64,000 nucleotides of DNA from an uncultured Porphyromonadaceae bacterium (GTDB taxonomy: Bacteria; Bacteroidota; Bacteroidia; Bacteroidales; Muribaculaceae): NCBI GenBank assembly GCA_946553045.1, contig CAMNRO010000002.1:62001-126000 (forward strand), read 5' to 3'. Below are positions 1-7,287 of this stretch, one piece after another. Numbering within the stretch: position 1 is the stretch's first letter; each line of letters starts with the position of its first letter. The notes beneath the pieces are model-generated. The model was not told where the DNA came from, made no database searches, and was given only the letters and a program-made list of their open reading frames with translations. Both the position numbers and the translations under genes were made by a program.

Positions 1-247
1 CACGACGGTTCTGCACGGTGAGCCACAGAGCGTAGATGATGTGAATGATGAAGAGCGCGGCAAGACCGGCCGAAGCCACCAGCGCATACCAGTTGGCACC
101 CAGAAATTCGCAGACCACGTTGTAGGCGGCCGGCCAGAAGAGTGCGACTGAGTTCATCAAACAGTGAAAAGTTACGAATAGGACGAGACATGCGCCGGTA
201 ATGGCCATCACGAACTTACGTCCTATAGATGAGCTTGTTAACCACAT
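1..247 (-). CDS. sdhC: Succinate dehydrogenase/fumarate reductase cytochrome b subunit (5' part)
   Basis: This is the membrane anchor subunit that would hold the SdhA/SdhB-type catalytic subunits at the inner membrane and pass electrons to or from menaquinone. Only the first 82 codons are inside the window; the rest lies off the left edge. The protein begins MWLTSSSIGRKF, followed by a hydrophobic helix with a central His (TFHCLMN) and a second helix (ALFIIHIIYALW). This matches the start of the single-polypeptide, five-helix Bacteroidetes cytochrome b558 family. The catalytic genes would be expected beyond the left edge. ATG start; a promoter lies about 60 nt upstream. Confidence 0.85.
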   Translation of the reverse strand, partial: MWLTSSSIGRKFVMAITGACLVLFVTFHCLMNSVALFWPAAYNVVCEFLGANWYALVASAGLAALFIIHIIYALWLTVQNRR

Positions 248-309
248 AAGATGATTGATTTTGTTTGATTTATGAATTGTTTGTGTTTTTCCTTGCAATT
301 TCTAAAGTG

Positions 310-341
310 CAAATTTAGCAATCTTTTACAAATGCCGCAAC
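310..341 (-). promoter_or_regulatory. Promoter for the cytochrome b gene
   Basis: On the minus strand a TAAATTTG box (310-317) fits the Bacteroidetes -7 consensus TAnnTTTG. GTTG, three of four matches to the -33 TTTG, lies 20 nt upstream (338-341). Transcription would start near 303, giving a leader of about 55 nt. Confidence 0.55.
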
Positions 342-364
342 TTATTTGTCAAAATATCCAGCAG

Positions 365-1453
365 CTATTTTGCCTCAATTGCTCTGACGCGCTCCACAAG
401 CGAGCGCACCGACGGCGGTAGCGGTGTCGCAAGCGGACTGCGTTCGAATTTTGTCGGGGGCGCTTTGTGGTGGAGCTGTTCCCGGGCTTCCTCGACGGTG
501 AGATGCTCGAATTTCACGGGGTATATCTCGAAGAGGCCATTCATCTGCACGGGGGCGTCGGATTTGAATGCTTTTTTGATCCATTTGCCTCTGCCGGCGA
601 TGTCGAGGGCGAAAGTGCCGTAGAGAAGGTCGGCGGGGCGGTATTGGCCTGCTTCGTTGGCGCGGTAAGCCCATGACCCGACCATGTTTTTTATATCGAT
701 GGTGAAGCCGAGCAGCTTGAAGAATGTCGGAGACCATGAGTGGTCTTTCTTGTCGGCGAGGTAGTCGGATTTGGTTACATATACGCCGTCGGTCTTGCGT
801 ATTAGCGACTTAAGTCCATGTTTGCCGGCCACGGAATCGGCACTGGCGCCTCCGGCTATGGCTTCGGTCTCGGTCTCTGTTTCTTTTGGAATCGTCACGA
901 GGTCAAGCCACGATATGTCGTCGCGGCGGTAATCGGGCCTGCACACGCTGTCGGTGCCGTCTTTTGAGGCATGGCGCTCGTAGAGCAGCGATTTCAGTAT
1001 GCGCGGGCTGGTGTTGCCCTTGAACTTTTTGACTTTGGCGGTAGGTATGTAGAAATCGCCCATGTGTTCGGCAAAGGACTGAATGGTGTCGGTCGATGTG
1101 ACACCTCCGGAGTATTCGCGTATGTAGCATACAATGCGCAGGATAGGGCGGTCCTGCGGGGTCACGACAAATTCTCCGAGTTCGAAGCTGCCAGGAGTCA
1201 TATAGAGGCGGTCGGCTATTTCCACAACTGTCAGCGGCTCGTATCCGAGGCAGCGGACGGTGAGAGGGAGGTCGGCGGCGGAAATGCCGGAAATGTCGCC
1301 GTCTTTTCCTGTCATGCCTATGATATTTCCTCCCCGGCCGAACACCGATGCTGCGGCAACAGGCGAGTTGTCGTCGGCGTCGAGCACCGTAATGTTGCGT
1401 GCGCTGGCCGACAGCGCAATGCATGTCAATGCGATAAACAGCAGGAGTCTCAT
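365..1453 (-). CDS. Carboxypeptidase-regulatory-like domain protein, exported
   Basis: A 362-residue protein starting MRLLLFIALTCIALSASA, a clear Sec signal peptide. The following stretch (RNITVLDADDNSPVAAASVFG, then GMTGKDGDI and LTVRCLGYEPL) is the beta-sandwich carboxypeptidase D regulatory-like fold that often precedes Bacteroidetes outer-membrane or surface proteins. The remaining 250 residues are not recognised and contain no TonB barrel. An open frame extends further upstream but overlaps the preceding gene; the signal peptide and the 4-bp ATGA overlap with that gene support the start at 1453. Function unknown; probably periplasmic or cell-envelope. Confidence 0.7.
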   Translation of the reverse strand: MRLLLFIALTCIALSASARNITVLDADDNSPVAAASVFGRGGNIIGMTGKDGDISGISAADLPLTVRCLGYEPLTVVEIADRLYMTPGSFELGEFVVTPQDRPILRIVCYIREYSGGVTSTDTIQSFAEHMGDFYIPTAKVKKFKGNTSPRILKSLLYERHASKDGTDSVCRPDYRRDDISWLDLVTIPKETETETEAIAGGASADSVAGKHGLKSLIRKTDGVYVTKSDYLADKKDHSWSPTFFKLLGFTIDIKNMVGSWAYRANEAGQYRPADLLYGTFALDIAGRGKWIKKAFKSDAPVQMNGLFEIYPVKFEHLTVEEAREQLHHKAPPTKFERSPLATPLPPSVRSLVERVRAIEAK

Positions 1454-1839
1454 CGTCGGGCTTTCATTGTGAATGTGATGATTATTGTCGCGATATATAC
1501 GACAATTGTCGGAATCACGATCCAAGGTCCGCATATTGCCTCGAAAAAGCCTGTCAGAATCCAGTAAACGAACAGCATGAACGATACGATGTTTATGAAG
1601 TTTCTTGGCTCGGGGTTCATCGGCTTTACAGGAATTTTTTTGAAACTGACGGTAATAACCCATATGAGCCATGCAAGAAAGACGGCTGCGTCGATAACGA
1701 TTGCGGCAAATGACACGAAGTGGAGTCCGCAATGTTCGCCTGCCGACGTGCCGGCGATGATGATGAGACAGCATATTATGGTGAGCCATGCCACAAGGCT
1801 GTACTTGCTGTCCATGATATTCGAAAAATTTCCTGCCAT
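1450..1839 (-). CDS. Small inner-membrane protein of unknown function
   Basis: About 129 residues with four hydrophobic segments (WLTIICCLIIIAG, AAIVIDAAVFLAWLIWVI, IVSFMLFVYWIL, IVIPTIVVYIATIIITF) joined by short charged loops. Its stop overlaps the start of the next gene by 4 bp, so the two are probably translationally coupled. The frame could be opened by a TTG at 1869, but that TTG lies in the likely -7 promoter box, so the ATG at 1839 is preferred (1815 is also possible). I do not recognise the family. Confidence 0.65.
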   Translation of the reverse strand: MAGNFSNIMDSKYSLVAWLTIICCLIIIAGTSAGEHCGLHFVSFAAIVIDAAVFLAWLIWVITVSFKKIPVKPMNPEPRNFINIVSFMLFVYWILTGFFEAICGPWIVIPTIVVYIATIIITFTMKARR

Positions 1840-1866
1840 ATACTTGATTCTATCTGATTTATCGGA

Positions 1867-1904
1867 CAAATGTACGAAATATCGGTGATATTTGCGTATT
1901 TTTG
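1867..1904. promoter_or_regulatory. Divergent promoter boxes between the membrane-protein pair and GH92
   Basis: Two back-to-back TAnnTTTG boxes: TACATTTG on the minus strand (1867-1874) and TATTTTTG on the plus strand (1897-1904). Neither has a clear -33 TTTG at the usual distance. Their positions argue against the upstream TTG starts of both flanking genes. Confidence 0.45.
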
Positions 1905-1928
1905 CGTCTCAAACCTATGATAGTTATC

Positions 1929-4169
1929 ATGAAAAAAACGCTTGCAATCATATTTTCGCTTTCATTATGGGGCTCAGTGGCTGCTGTGTCGCCTCTCGAC
2001 TATGTTGAGCCGCGTATCGGCACAGACTATAGTGCTTCGGCCACAGCCGGTATGTTCGGCAAGGGAACCGAAGAGCTCGGTCAGGTCATTCCGGCGGTCC
2101 TTGAGCCAAACGGCATGAATTTCTGGACGCCGCAGACACGCGATACCGAGCGCAAGTGTGTGGCGCCATATTATTACTATGATGACATGCTGCAGGGATT
2201 CCGCAATTCGCACTGGATAAACGGCGGCTGTACACAGGATTACGGCTCTGTGACAGTAATGGCTCTCGGCGAGACCCTGCGGACATCGCCGGCGGCCCGT
2301 GCCTCGCGCATGGACCGGACCACGGAGGTGTCGCGCCCCGATTATTACTCCGTATATCTGCCTGATGAGCGGATAAAGACGGAAATGACAGCGACTTCGC
2401 GCTCGGCCATTTTCCGCTTCACCTACGACCGGGCCGGAAAAGGCTTCATAGTCGTGAATCCTAACAGCGACGAGGCTCAGGGTTCTGTCTCTGTCGATGT
2501 TGAGGCGAGGCGTATCACCGCCCGGAACCCTGTACATCGCATCTATCAGGGTAAAGGCGAGGAGGCTGGTTTTGCCGGATACTATGTGCTCGAATGGCCA
2601 GAAGGTGTCAATGTTACCGCATTTGGCGTTTTCAGGGGCGACAGCGTCTGTCCGGGTGTGGCCTCGGCTGACTCGGTAGCCGGACTCGGCGCTTATATAG
2701 AGTTCGATGTAGCTGCCGGAGAGACTGTCGCGGTCCGCGCGGCCTCTTCTTTTACCTCTCTCGACGGAGCTATGGCAAATCTGCGTGCCGAAATGCCGTC
2801 GTGGGATTTCGACGGCGCACGCCGACGCCTGACAGATGTCTGGGAGGGCCATCTCGGCAAAATCCGTGTCGAGGGCGGCTCCGATACAGATAAGATTAAA
2901 TTCTACAGCGCGTTATACCGCTGTTCTTTCCTTCCGCGCGCCACAGACGATGTCGATGGAGCCTATCCGTCCTTTGCTGGCGGAAGAGAGCTCATGAAGG
3001 CTGCGCCGGGGCATCACTACTACGATGATTTCAGCCTGTGGGATACTTATCGTGCGCTTCACCCGCTGCTGCTTATCCTTGAGCCCGAGAAGTCGGCCGA
3101 TATGATGCAGTCGCTCGCCGACAAGTACGAACAGGGCGGCTGGATGCCTATTTTCCCTTGCTGGAACAGCTATACGGCCGCTATGATTGGCGACCATGTG
3201 GCGTCTGTGGTTGCCGATGCCTATGTGAAAGGTGTGCGCGGCTTCGATGTCGCCAAGGCTTATCGGGGTCTGCGGCAGAATGCGTTCGAGTCGCCCGCCG
3301 ACCCTGCCGATTACCGCGACGGCAAAGGGCGGCGCGCTCTTGAGTCGTATCTGAAGTATGGCTATCTGCCGCTCGAAGACACCGTGCCCTATGCCTATCA
3401 CAAGCGCGAGCAGGTTTCGCGCACGCTCGAGTATGCCTACGACGACTATGCGCTGTCTGTCCTTGCCGAGGCTCTCGGCCATAAGGACGACGCCAAGGCT
3501 CTCCGTGCACGCTCGCAGAACTATCGCAACGTAATAGACCCGGCGACCGGCTACGCACGCGGCCGCTATGCCGACGGCTCATGGCAGGAGAATTTCAATC
3601 CATTTACCTTCAACAAGGCCATAACCGAAGGCGCGCCGTGCCACTATACGTGGTATGTGCCTCACGACCGCCGAGGCCTTATCGACGCTATGGGAGGCCG
3701 CGAAGTATTCGCTGCCAAACTCGATTCGATGTTTACAGCCGGGCGATACTGGCATGGCAACGAGCCCTGTCACCAGGTGGCGTGGATGCTCAACGACGCC
3801 AGCGAGCCCGAGAAGACCCGCCGCTACGTGCGCGCGATTATGGATAATGAATATCATGCCGTGCCGGGCGGTCTGTCGGGCAACGACGACGCCGGCCAGA
3901 TGTCGGCCTGGTATGTCTTTGCCGCCCTCGGCTTCTATCCCGTATGCCCCGGCACGACAGAGTATTCGCTCGGCCTACCCCTCTTCGACCGCGTGGAGAT
4001 AGCTCAGGACAACGGCAAGACCTTCACAATAAAAGTGAAGCGCCGCTCACCCGATGATTTCAGCGTCAAATCAATGAAACTCAACGGCAAACCCCACAAA
4101 AGCCTCACCCTCGACCACGCCGCCATCACCACCGGCTCCACCCTCGAAATCACCACCCAAAAATTATAA
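1929..4169 (+). CDS. GH92 family alpha-mannosidase, exported
   Basis: A 746-residue glycoside hydrolase family 92 enzyme, a calcium-dependent exo-acting alpha-mannosidase typical of Bacteroidetes that attack host or yeast mannans and N-glycans. The start at 1929 gives a signal peptide (MKKTLAIIFSLSLWGSVAA). Family hallmarks are GFRNSHWINGG in the N-terminal sandwich domain, the general-acid loop TEGAPCHYTWYVPHD near residue 566, and GNDDAGQMSAWYVF near residue 651, which holds the conserved acidic residues. The length is normal for the family. No SusC/SusD pair is adjacent, so it stands alone rather than in a polysaccharide utilisation locus. The linkage preference cannot be read from the sequence. 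Confidence 0.93.
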   Translation: MKKTLAIIFSLSLWGSVAAVSPLDYVEPRIGTDYSASATAGMFGKGTEELGQVIPAVLEPNGMNFWTPQTRDTERKCVAPYYYYDDMLQGFRNSHWINGGCTQDYGSVTVMALGETLRTSPAARASRMDRTTEVSRPDYYSVYLPDERIKTEMTATSRSAIFRFTYDRAGKGFIVVNPNSDEAQGSVSVDVEARRITARNPVHRIYQGKGEEAGFAGYYVLEWPEGVNVTAFGVFRGDSVCPGVASADSVAGLGAYIEFDVAAGETVAVRAASSFTSLDGAMANLRAEMPSWDFDGARRRLTDVWEGHLGKIRVEGGSDTDKIKFYSALYRCSFLPRATDDVDGAYPSFAGGRELMKAAPGHHYYDDFSLWDTYRALHPLLLILEPEKSADMMQSLADKYEQGGWMPIFPCWNSYTAAMIGDHVASVVADAYVKGVRGFDVAKAYRGLRQNAFESPADPADYRDGKGRRALESYLKYGYLPLEDTVPYAYHKREQVSRTLEYAYDDYALSVLAEALGHKDDAKALRARSQNYRNVIDPATGYARGRYADGSWQENFNPFTFNKAITEGAPCHYTWYVPHDRRGLIDAMGGREVFAAKLDSMFTAGRYWHGNEPCHQVAWMLNDASEPEKTRRYVRAIMDNEYHAVPGGLSGNDDAGQMSAWYVFAALGFYPVCPGTTEYSLGLPLFDRVEIAQDNGKTFTIKVKRRSPDDFSVKSMKLNGKPHKSLTLDHAAITTGSTLEITTQKL

Positions 4170-4194
4170 CGCCACATAGTGGTGAAAAATATAA

Positions 4195-4246
4195 GGCCCG
4201 GGTGCACACGCTGTTAGGCGTAGGCAATCCGGGCCAGATAATTTTT
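4195..4246 (+). terminator. Terminator after GH92
   Basis: GGCCCGG (4195-4201) pairs with CCGGGCC (4229-4235), followed a few bases later by a T-run (4242-4247). It sits 25 bp after the GH92 stop. A second small hairpin (AACTCC/GGAGTT) follows near 4257-4272. Confidence 0.6.
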
Positions 4247-4306
4247 TCAAAAGTCAACTCCAGAGGAGTTGCACTTATTCATAATACCGAAATTAGATTC
4301 TTGTAA

Positions 4307-5152
4307 TCAGGATTCTTGGACCTCTTTTTTTGCTTCTCGATGATATCCAGGTCGTACAGTAGGAGCAATATAGATTAGTTCTTTATACCACTCTTTCTGT
4401 GCATTTTTCTTGTGTTGAAGTCTAAAATATCCTCGTACAAAAATGTCGTTGTCGTTGATGATTCGACGAAGCCATCGTGAATCCATGATGATAACCTCTT
4501 GTCCACTATCGTTTTTTACTTTAAGATCTTGCCCTTTGCAATTAAGAAGAGTATCATCTAATTTGGTTATGGTGTCTATCGGAGCAATGATGGTTTCAAC
4601 TTTACCATGTTTTTTTACAGCAAGGTAATTGATGATAAATGTAGATAGCCACCCACAAATTGACTGTCGTTCTATGTCACGAACAAACAATTGTTTTTCA
4701 TCTGCTAAGGCAGTACTTGTGTGGCTTGTGATTATATTATTAGTGTCGACGGTTACGTTAAGATACCATCTAATACGGCTGACCCCATGGTAAAACGAAA
4801 ATAACCATATATATAAACCTTCATCTCCAAATCCGTAGACAATAGTGCCATATTCTTTTGTAATAAGAATACCACATTCTTCTTCCTTGCAAAATTCTTC
4901 AAATAATTCATAAGCTATTTTGACAAAGGACGGAGAACATTCTTTCATAATTTCAATGAAAGACCTTGTTACGAGTTCTGGCATGCCCCAATTCGGTTTT
5001 AGGTTTCGAATTGTTTTTAGAAAATCAATTCCTTCTTTTAAGAAATCATAGCTTTTACGATTATCCAATGACGGAACCCATTGGTAGTTATCGTATTCAT
5101 TGATGTCCGGATTTAGAAGCCAAGAAATAACTTGCTGCTTTTTTATTACCAT
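4307..5152 (-). CDS. Hypothetical protein in AT-rich island
   Basis: A 281-residue soluble protein with no signal peptide and no membrane segment. It is AT-richer than the flanking core genes, which suggests acquisition. Visible features are a tryptophan-rich N-terminal part, an acidic stretch (FEEFCKEEECG) near residue 100, and a C-terminal segment with DSRWLRRIINDNDIFVRGYF followed by a basic tail (GYHREAKKE). I do not recognise a family with confidence; the tail resembles proteins of unknown function carried on Bacteroidales accessory DNA. It is transcribed alone, on the strand opposite GH92 (convergent with it). Confidence 0.6.
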   Translation of the reverse strand: MVIKKQQVISWLLNPDINEYDNYQWVPSLDNRKSYDFLKEGIDFLKTIRNLKPNWGMPELVTRSFIEIMKECSPSFVKIAYELFEEFCKEEECGILITKEYGTIVYGFGDEGLYIWLFSFYHGVSRIRWYLNVTVDTNNIITSHTSTALADEKQLFVRDIERQSICGWLSTFIINYLAVKKHGKVETIIAPIDTITKLDDTLLNCKGQDLKVKNDSGQEVIIMDSRWLRRIINDNDIFVRGYFRLQHKKNAQKEWYKELIYIAPTVRPGYHREAKKEVQES

Positions 5153-5212
5153 AGTACAAAAATGATGACGGAAATTTATTGAGTTTCTTGATTTATTTCA
5201 TGGATAGATTTA

Positions 5213-5644
5213 TTATTTTAAATCGTCTTCAGTTATGGCGTATGACATATTGAGGGAACTGCTGAAACTGCTTTTTTCAGCCTTTAGGATATATGGCTGG
5301 TTGCCACGGCACGTCGAAATCCTACCATAAAATCTTGTCCAGATTGAATTGTTGAACTGGACTTGAAATGAAGCTACCTCAAGCTTATTGAACGGTCCGA
5401 AAGTGCCCTCCCAATCACGCGGTATAGTTTTCGTCACATAGCCTTTTTCCGTTAGAAAAGTTGCGTCAACTGTACTAAACGCTGATTTGGAGGTTGTTTT
5501 GAGTTCGTATTTAATATAATATTCTATTTTAGAATTTTCATTCGATTCCCCCGGATTTTGCGGTTCATCTTGGTGGCTGTTTTCACATGCTGTAAGTAGC
5601 ATGCTAAAGACAGCTGACATTAATAGAATAAATGCGTGTTTCAT
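5213..5644 (-). CDS. Putative lipoprotein, second gene of a pair
   Basis: A 143-residue protein starting MKHAFILLMSAVFSMLLTAC, a type II signal peptide with Cys as the lipidation site, then an acidic, Pro/Asn-rich linker. The mature part (residues 48-143) looks like a small all-beta domain and has no known motif. An in-frame extension upstream reads into the previous gene and lacks a signal, so the start at 5644 is chosen. It lies 22 bp after the 235-residue gene upstream and is probably co-transcribed. Function unknown. Confidence 0.65.
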   Translation of the reverse strand: MKHAFILLMSAVFSMLLTACENSHQDEPQNPGESNENSKIEYYIKYELKTTSKSAFSTVDATFLTEKGYVTKTIPRDWEGTFGPFNKLEVASFQVQFNNSIWTRFYGRISTCRGNQPYILKAEKSSFSSSLNMSYAITEDDLK

Positions 5645-5666
5645 AGATTTTAGTTGATATGTTAAT

Positions 5667-6374
5667 TTATAGGTCCTCTCCGTCTGCTCGGTTGTATTCA
5701 TTGTCGTAGAACATAGATATATAATACTTTCCTGCATAGTTGGAAATCATGAACCATACATGCTTTTTTGAAATTATATCTATGGCAGCTCTAACCATCA
5801 TATTGTCATAGTCATCGATTAATTCCTTTGTAGGATTTGCCAGCTCCTCTTCTGTGTACTTCTCTGCTATTGTTGTCGCAAACATTTCTATCATTCTTGC
5901 CATTACGGTATTTTGCCATTTTTCTTTATCAGCCATCGTCACTGGGCGCTGATAGAAATTAGCTTCATAGCGCTTTTTATTTACGTTAATCTCATATGAC
6001 AAATCTTCAGAATCGCTTAGTTGATTATTATCACTAATGGGTAGATATTTAGAGTTGTTTTCAAATTGACGGAGTAAATTGTTGAATCTAATTTGAATCG
6101 AACGTTCATCTTCAGATGCTATATCAGTCACCGCAATGCGGCAAACTTTATTGCCGTTTGTAATAACGTTGACAAATACATTGGCTCCATTAAACTCTCC
6201 TTCGAGCATATCGTTGTTTAGCGAATTTGTTCGAAATCCTTTTGATTTTAATTTGGAGATGACTTCAGATTTACTTCCGTCAACAGGAATTCCTAGAAAT
6301 TGTGTTACATCAATCTGAGCATTTAAGCCTATAGTAATAAAGATAGATAGAAAACTCGCTATTAAGAGTCTCAT
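5667..6374 (-). CDS. Exported protein of unknown function, first gene of a pair
   Basis: A 235-residue protein with a signal peptide (MRLLIASFLSIFITIGLNAQ). The sequence after it (VTQFLGIPVDGSKSEVISKL) is a pattern common in small Bacteroidetes periplasmic proteins that start with a short alpha/beta repeat. The rest contains an acidic helical middle and ends in an aromatic stretch (HVWFMISNYAGKYYISMFYDN). The open frame runs further upstream through a hairpin-rich repeat; that part is non-coding by its structure, so the start at 6374 is preferred. A promoter about 250 nt upstream would read through that repeat. Function unknown. Confidence 0.65.
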   Translation of the reverse strand: MRLLIASFLSIFITIGLNAQIDVTQFLGIPVDGSKSEVISKLKSKGFRTNSLNNDMLEGEFNGANVFVNVITNGNKVCRIAVTDIASEDERSIQIRFNNLLRQFENNSKYLPISDNNQLSDSEDLSYEINVNKKRYEANFYQRPVTMADKEKWQNTVMARMIEMFATTIAEKYTEEELANPTKELIDDYDNMMVRAAIDIISKKHVWFMISNYAGKYYISMFYDNEYNRADGEDL

Positions 6375-6449
6375 ATTAAAGCAAATTAAGCATCCCAGTT
6401 GCCAAAGATGCACCTTTAAACACGAAGCGTGGAACTGCAATGCCACGTC

Positions 6450-6572
6450 GTAGTTTGGAGGTCGTAGGAAACCTTGAATACAGATGTAGTAATAGCAGCC
6501 CACGCCGTAGCGTGAGAACCACTATGCTAATCCTTGTATTCGTTTTGAAAATTTCCTACGTTTCCAAACTAC
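6450..6572. repeat. Long imperfect inverted repeat (dispersed leader element, copy 1)
   Basis: Two arms of about 33-38 nt (6450-6482 and 6535-6572) are near-complementary: the left arm starts GTAGTTTGGAGGTCGTAGGA and the reverse complement of the right arm starts GTAGTTTGGAAACGTAGGA. The 52-nt loop holds a perfect small hairpin, CACGC-cgta-GCGTG (6501-6514), and a 17-nt core (6508-6524). Read on the minus strand, the core matches copy 2 at 36666-36682 in 15 of 17 bases. It lies in the probable 5' untranslated leader of the gene at 5667-6374. Confidence 0.65.
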
Positions 6573-6632
6573 AAGATAAGCATAACGCTTCTTATTTTCC
6601 AATATTTATGATGGGTTTATCCCATTTCTTTG

Positions 6633-6664
6633 CAAAGATAGAACATTTTGGGATTAATACCAAT
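6633..6664 (-). promoter_or_regulatory. Promoter reading into the inverted-repeat leader
   Basis: Minus-strand TATCTTTG (6633-6640) with ATTG 20 nt upstream (6661-6664), a good match to the Bacteroidetes promoter. The start would be near 6626. The transcript would cross the inverted repeat before reaching the signal-peptide protein at 6374. Confidence 0.5.
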
Positions 6665-6714
6665 AGTCTGTGCAAAAAGCTTTATACGGCTAAGCAATAG
6701 AGACTGTAGAGGGT

Positions 6715-7287
6715 TTAGAATTCGAGGCCGAGGCGGAGGGTGGGTTTTATTTCGACTCCATGGTAGCTGCCGGTGGCATTGCCTATGTCTATGCCGCCTT
6801 CAGGATGCATGATGTGTTCGTAGACGGTGTAGCGGCTGCCAAAAAAAGTTGCGCCGATGGCGAAGTTTATTGCTGTGCTTCTGCACACGTTGAAACGGTA
6901 GCCGATTGTTGGCGAGAAGTATAATCCGGCTCCTCGCGTGAAATTGACGCCCAGTTTGATATCGGCGAACGGCGTGAATCTGCCGAATTGAAGGTCTGCG
7001 CGTGTATCGGCAAAGACGGGAAATATGCGTTTAGGGCGTCTGTCGCCTGGTGCCAGCACGGTTTCATAGCCTATGCCGCCGCCAACGTATAGCCATCGGT
7101 TGAACTGATAGCCGTGTGAGGTTGAGCCGCCGAGCCATATATAGGAGTCGGAAGCACCACCGGTGTTTATGTCGAGGTTGAATGTTGTGCTGCAGTCTAC
7201 GAATCCGCGGTAGCCGCGTTCGGGCTGCCTGGCATTAACAGAAAATGACAGCAGAACTGCAAGGAGGAGAAATATGGATTGTTTCAT
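6715..7287 (-). CDS. Outer-membrane beta-barrel protein
   Basis: A 190-residue exported protein (signal MKQSIFLLLAVLLSFSVNA). The mature part alternates short hydrophobic and glycine/aromatic-rich stretches (YIWLGGSTSHGYQF, LYVGGGIGYETVL, FADIKLGVNFTRGAGLYFSPTIGYRF) and ends in a terminal aromatic residue (LRLGLEF). This is typical of an eight-stranded OmpA/OmpX-like barrel of Bacteroidetes. Its ATG overlaps the stop of the TonB receptor by one base, so it is the last gene of that operon. Its substrate or role cannot be read from sequence. Confidence 0.8.
   Translation of the reverse strand: MKQSIFLLLAVLLSFSVNARQPERGYRGFVDCSTTFNLDINTGGASDSYIWLGGSTSHGYQFNRWLYVGGGIGYETVLAPGDRRPKRIFPVFADTRADLQFGRFTPFADIKLGVNFTRGAGLYFSPTIGYRFNVCRSTAINFAIGATFFGSRYTVYEHIMHPEGGIDIGNATGSYHGVEIKPTLRLGLEF

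Noticed and set aside
1840..1929. TTG starts at 1869 (minus) and 1902 (plus) for the flanking genes
   Set aside because: Both fall in or upstream of the likely -7 boxes, and the downstream ATG codons give sensible N-termini (a signal peptide in the GH92 case).
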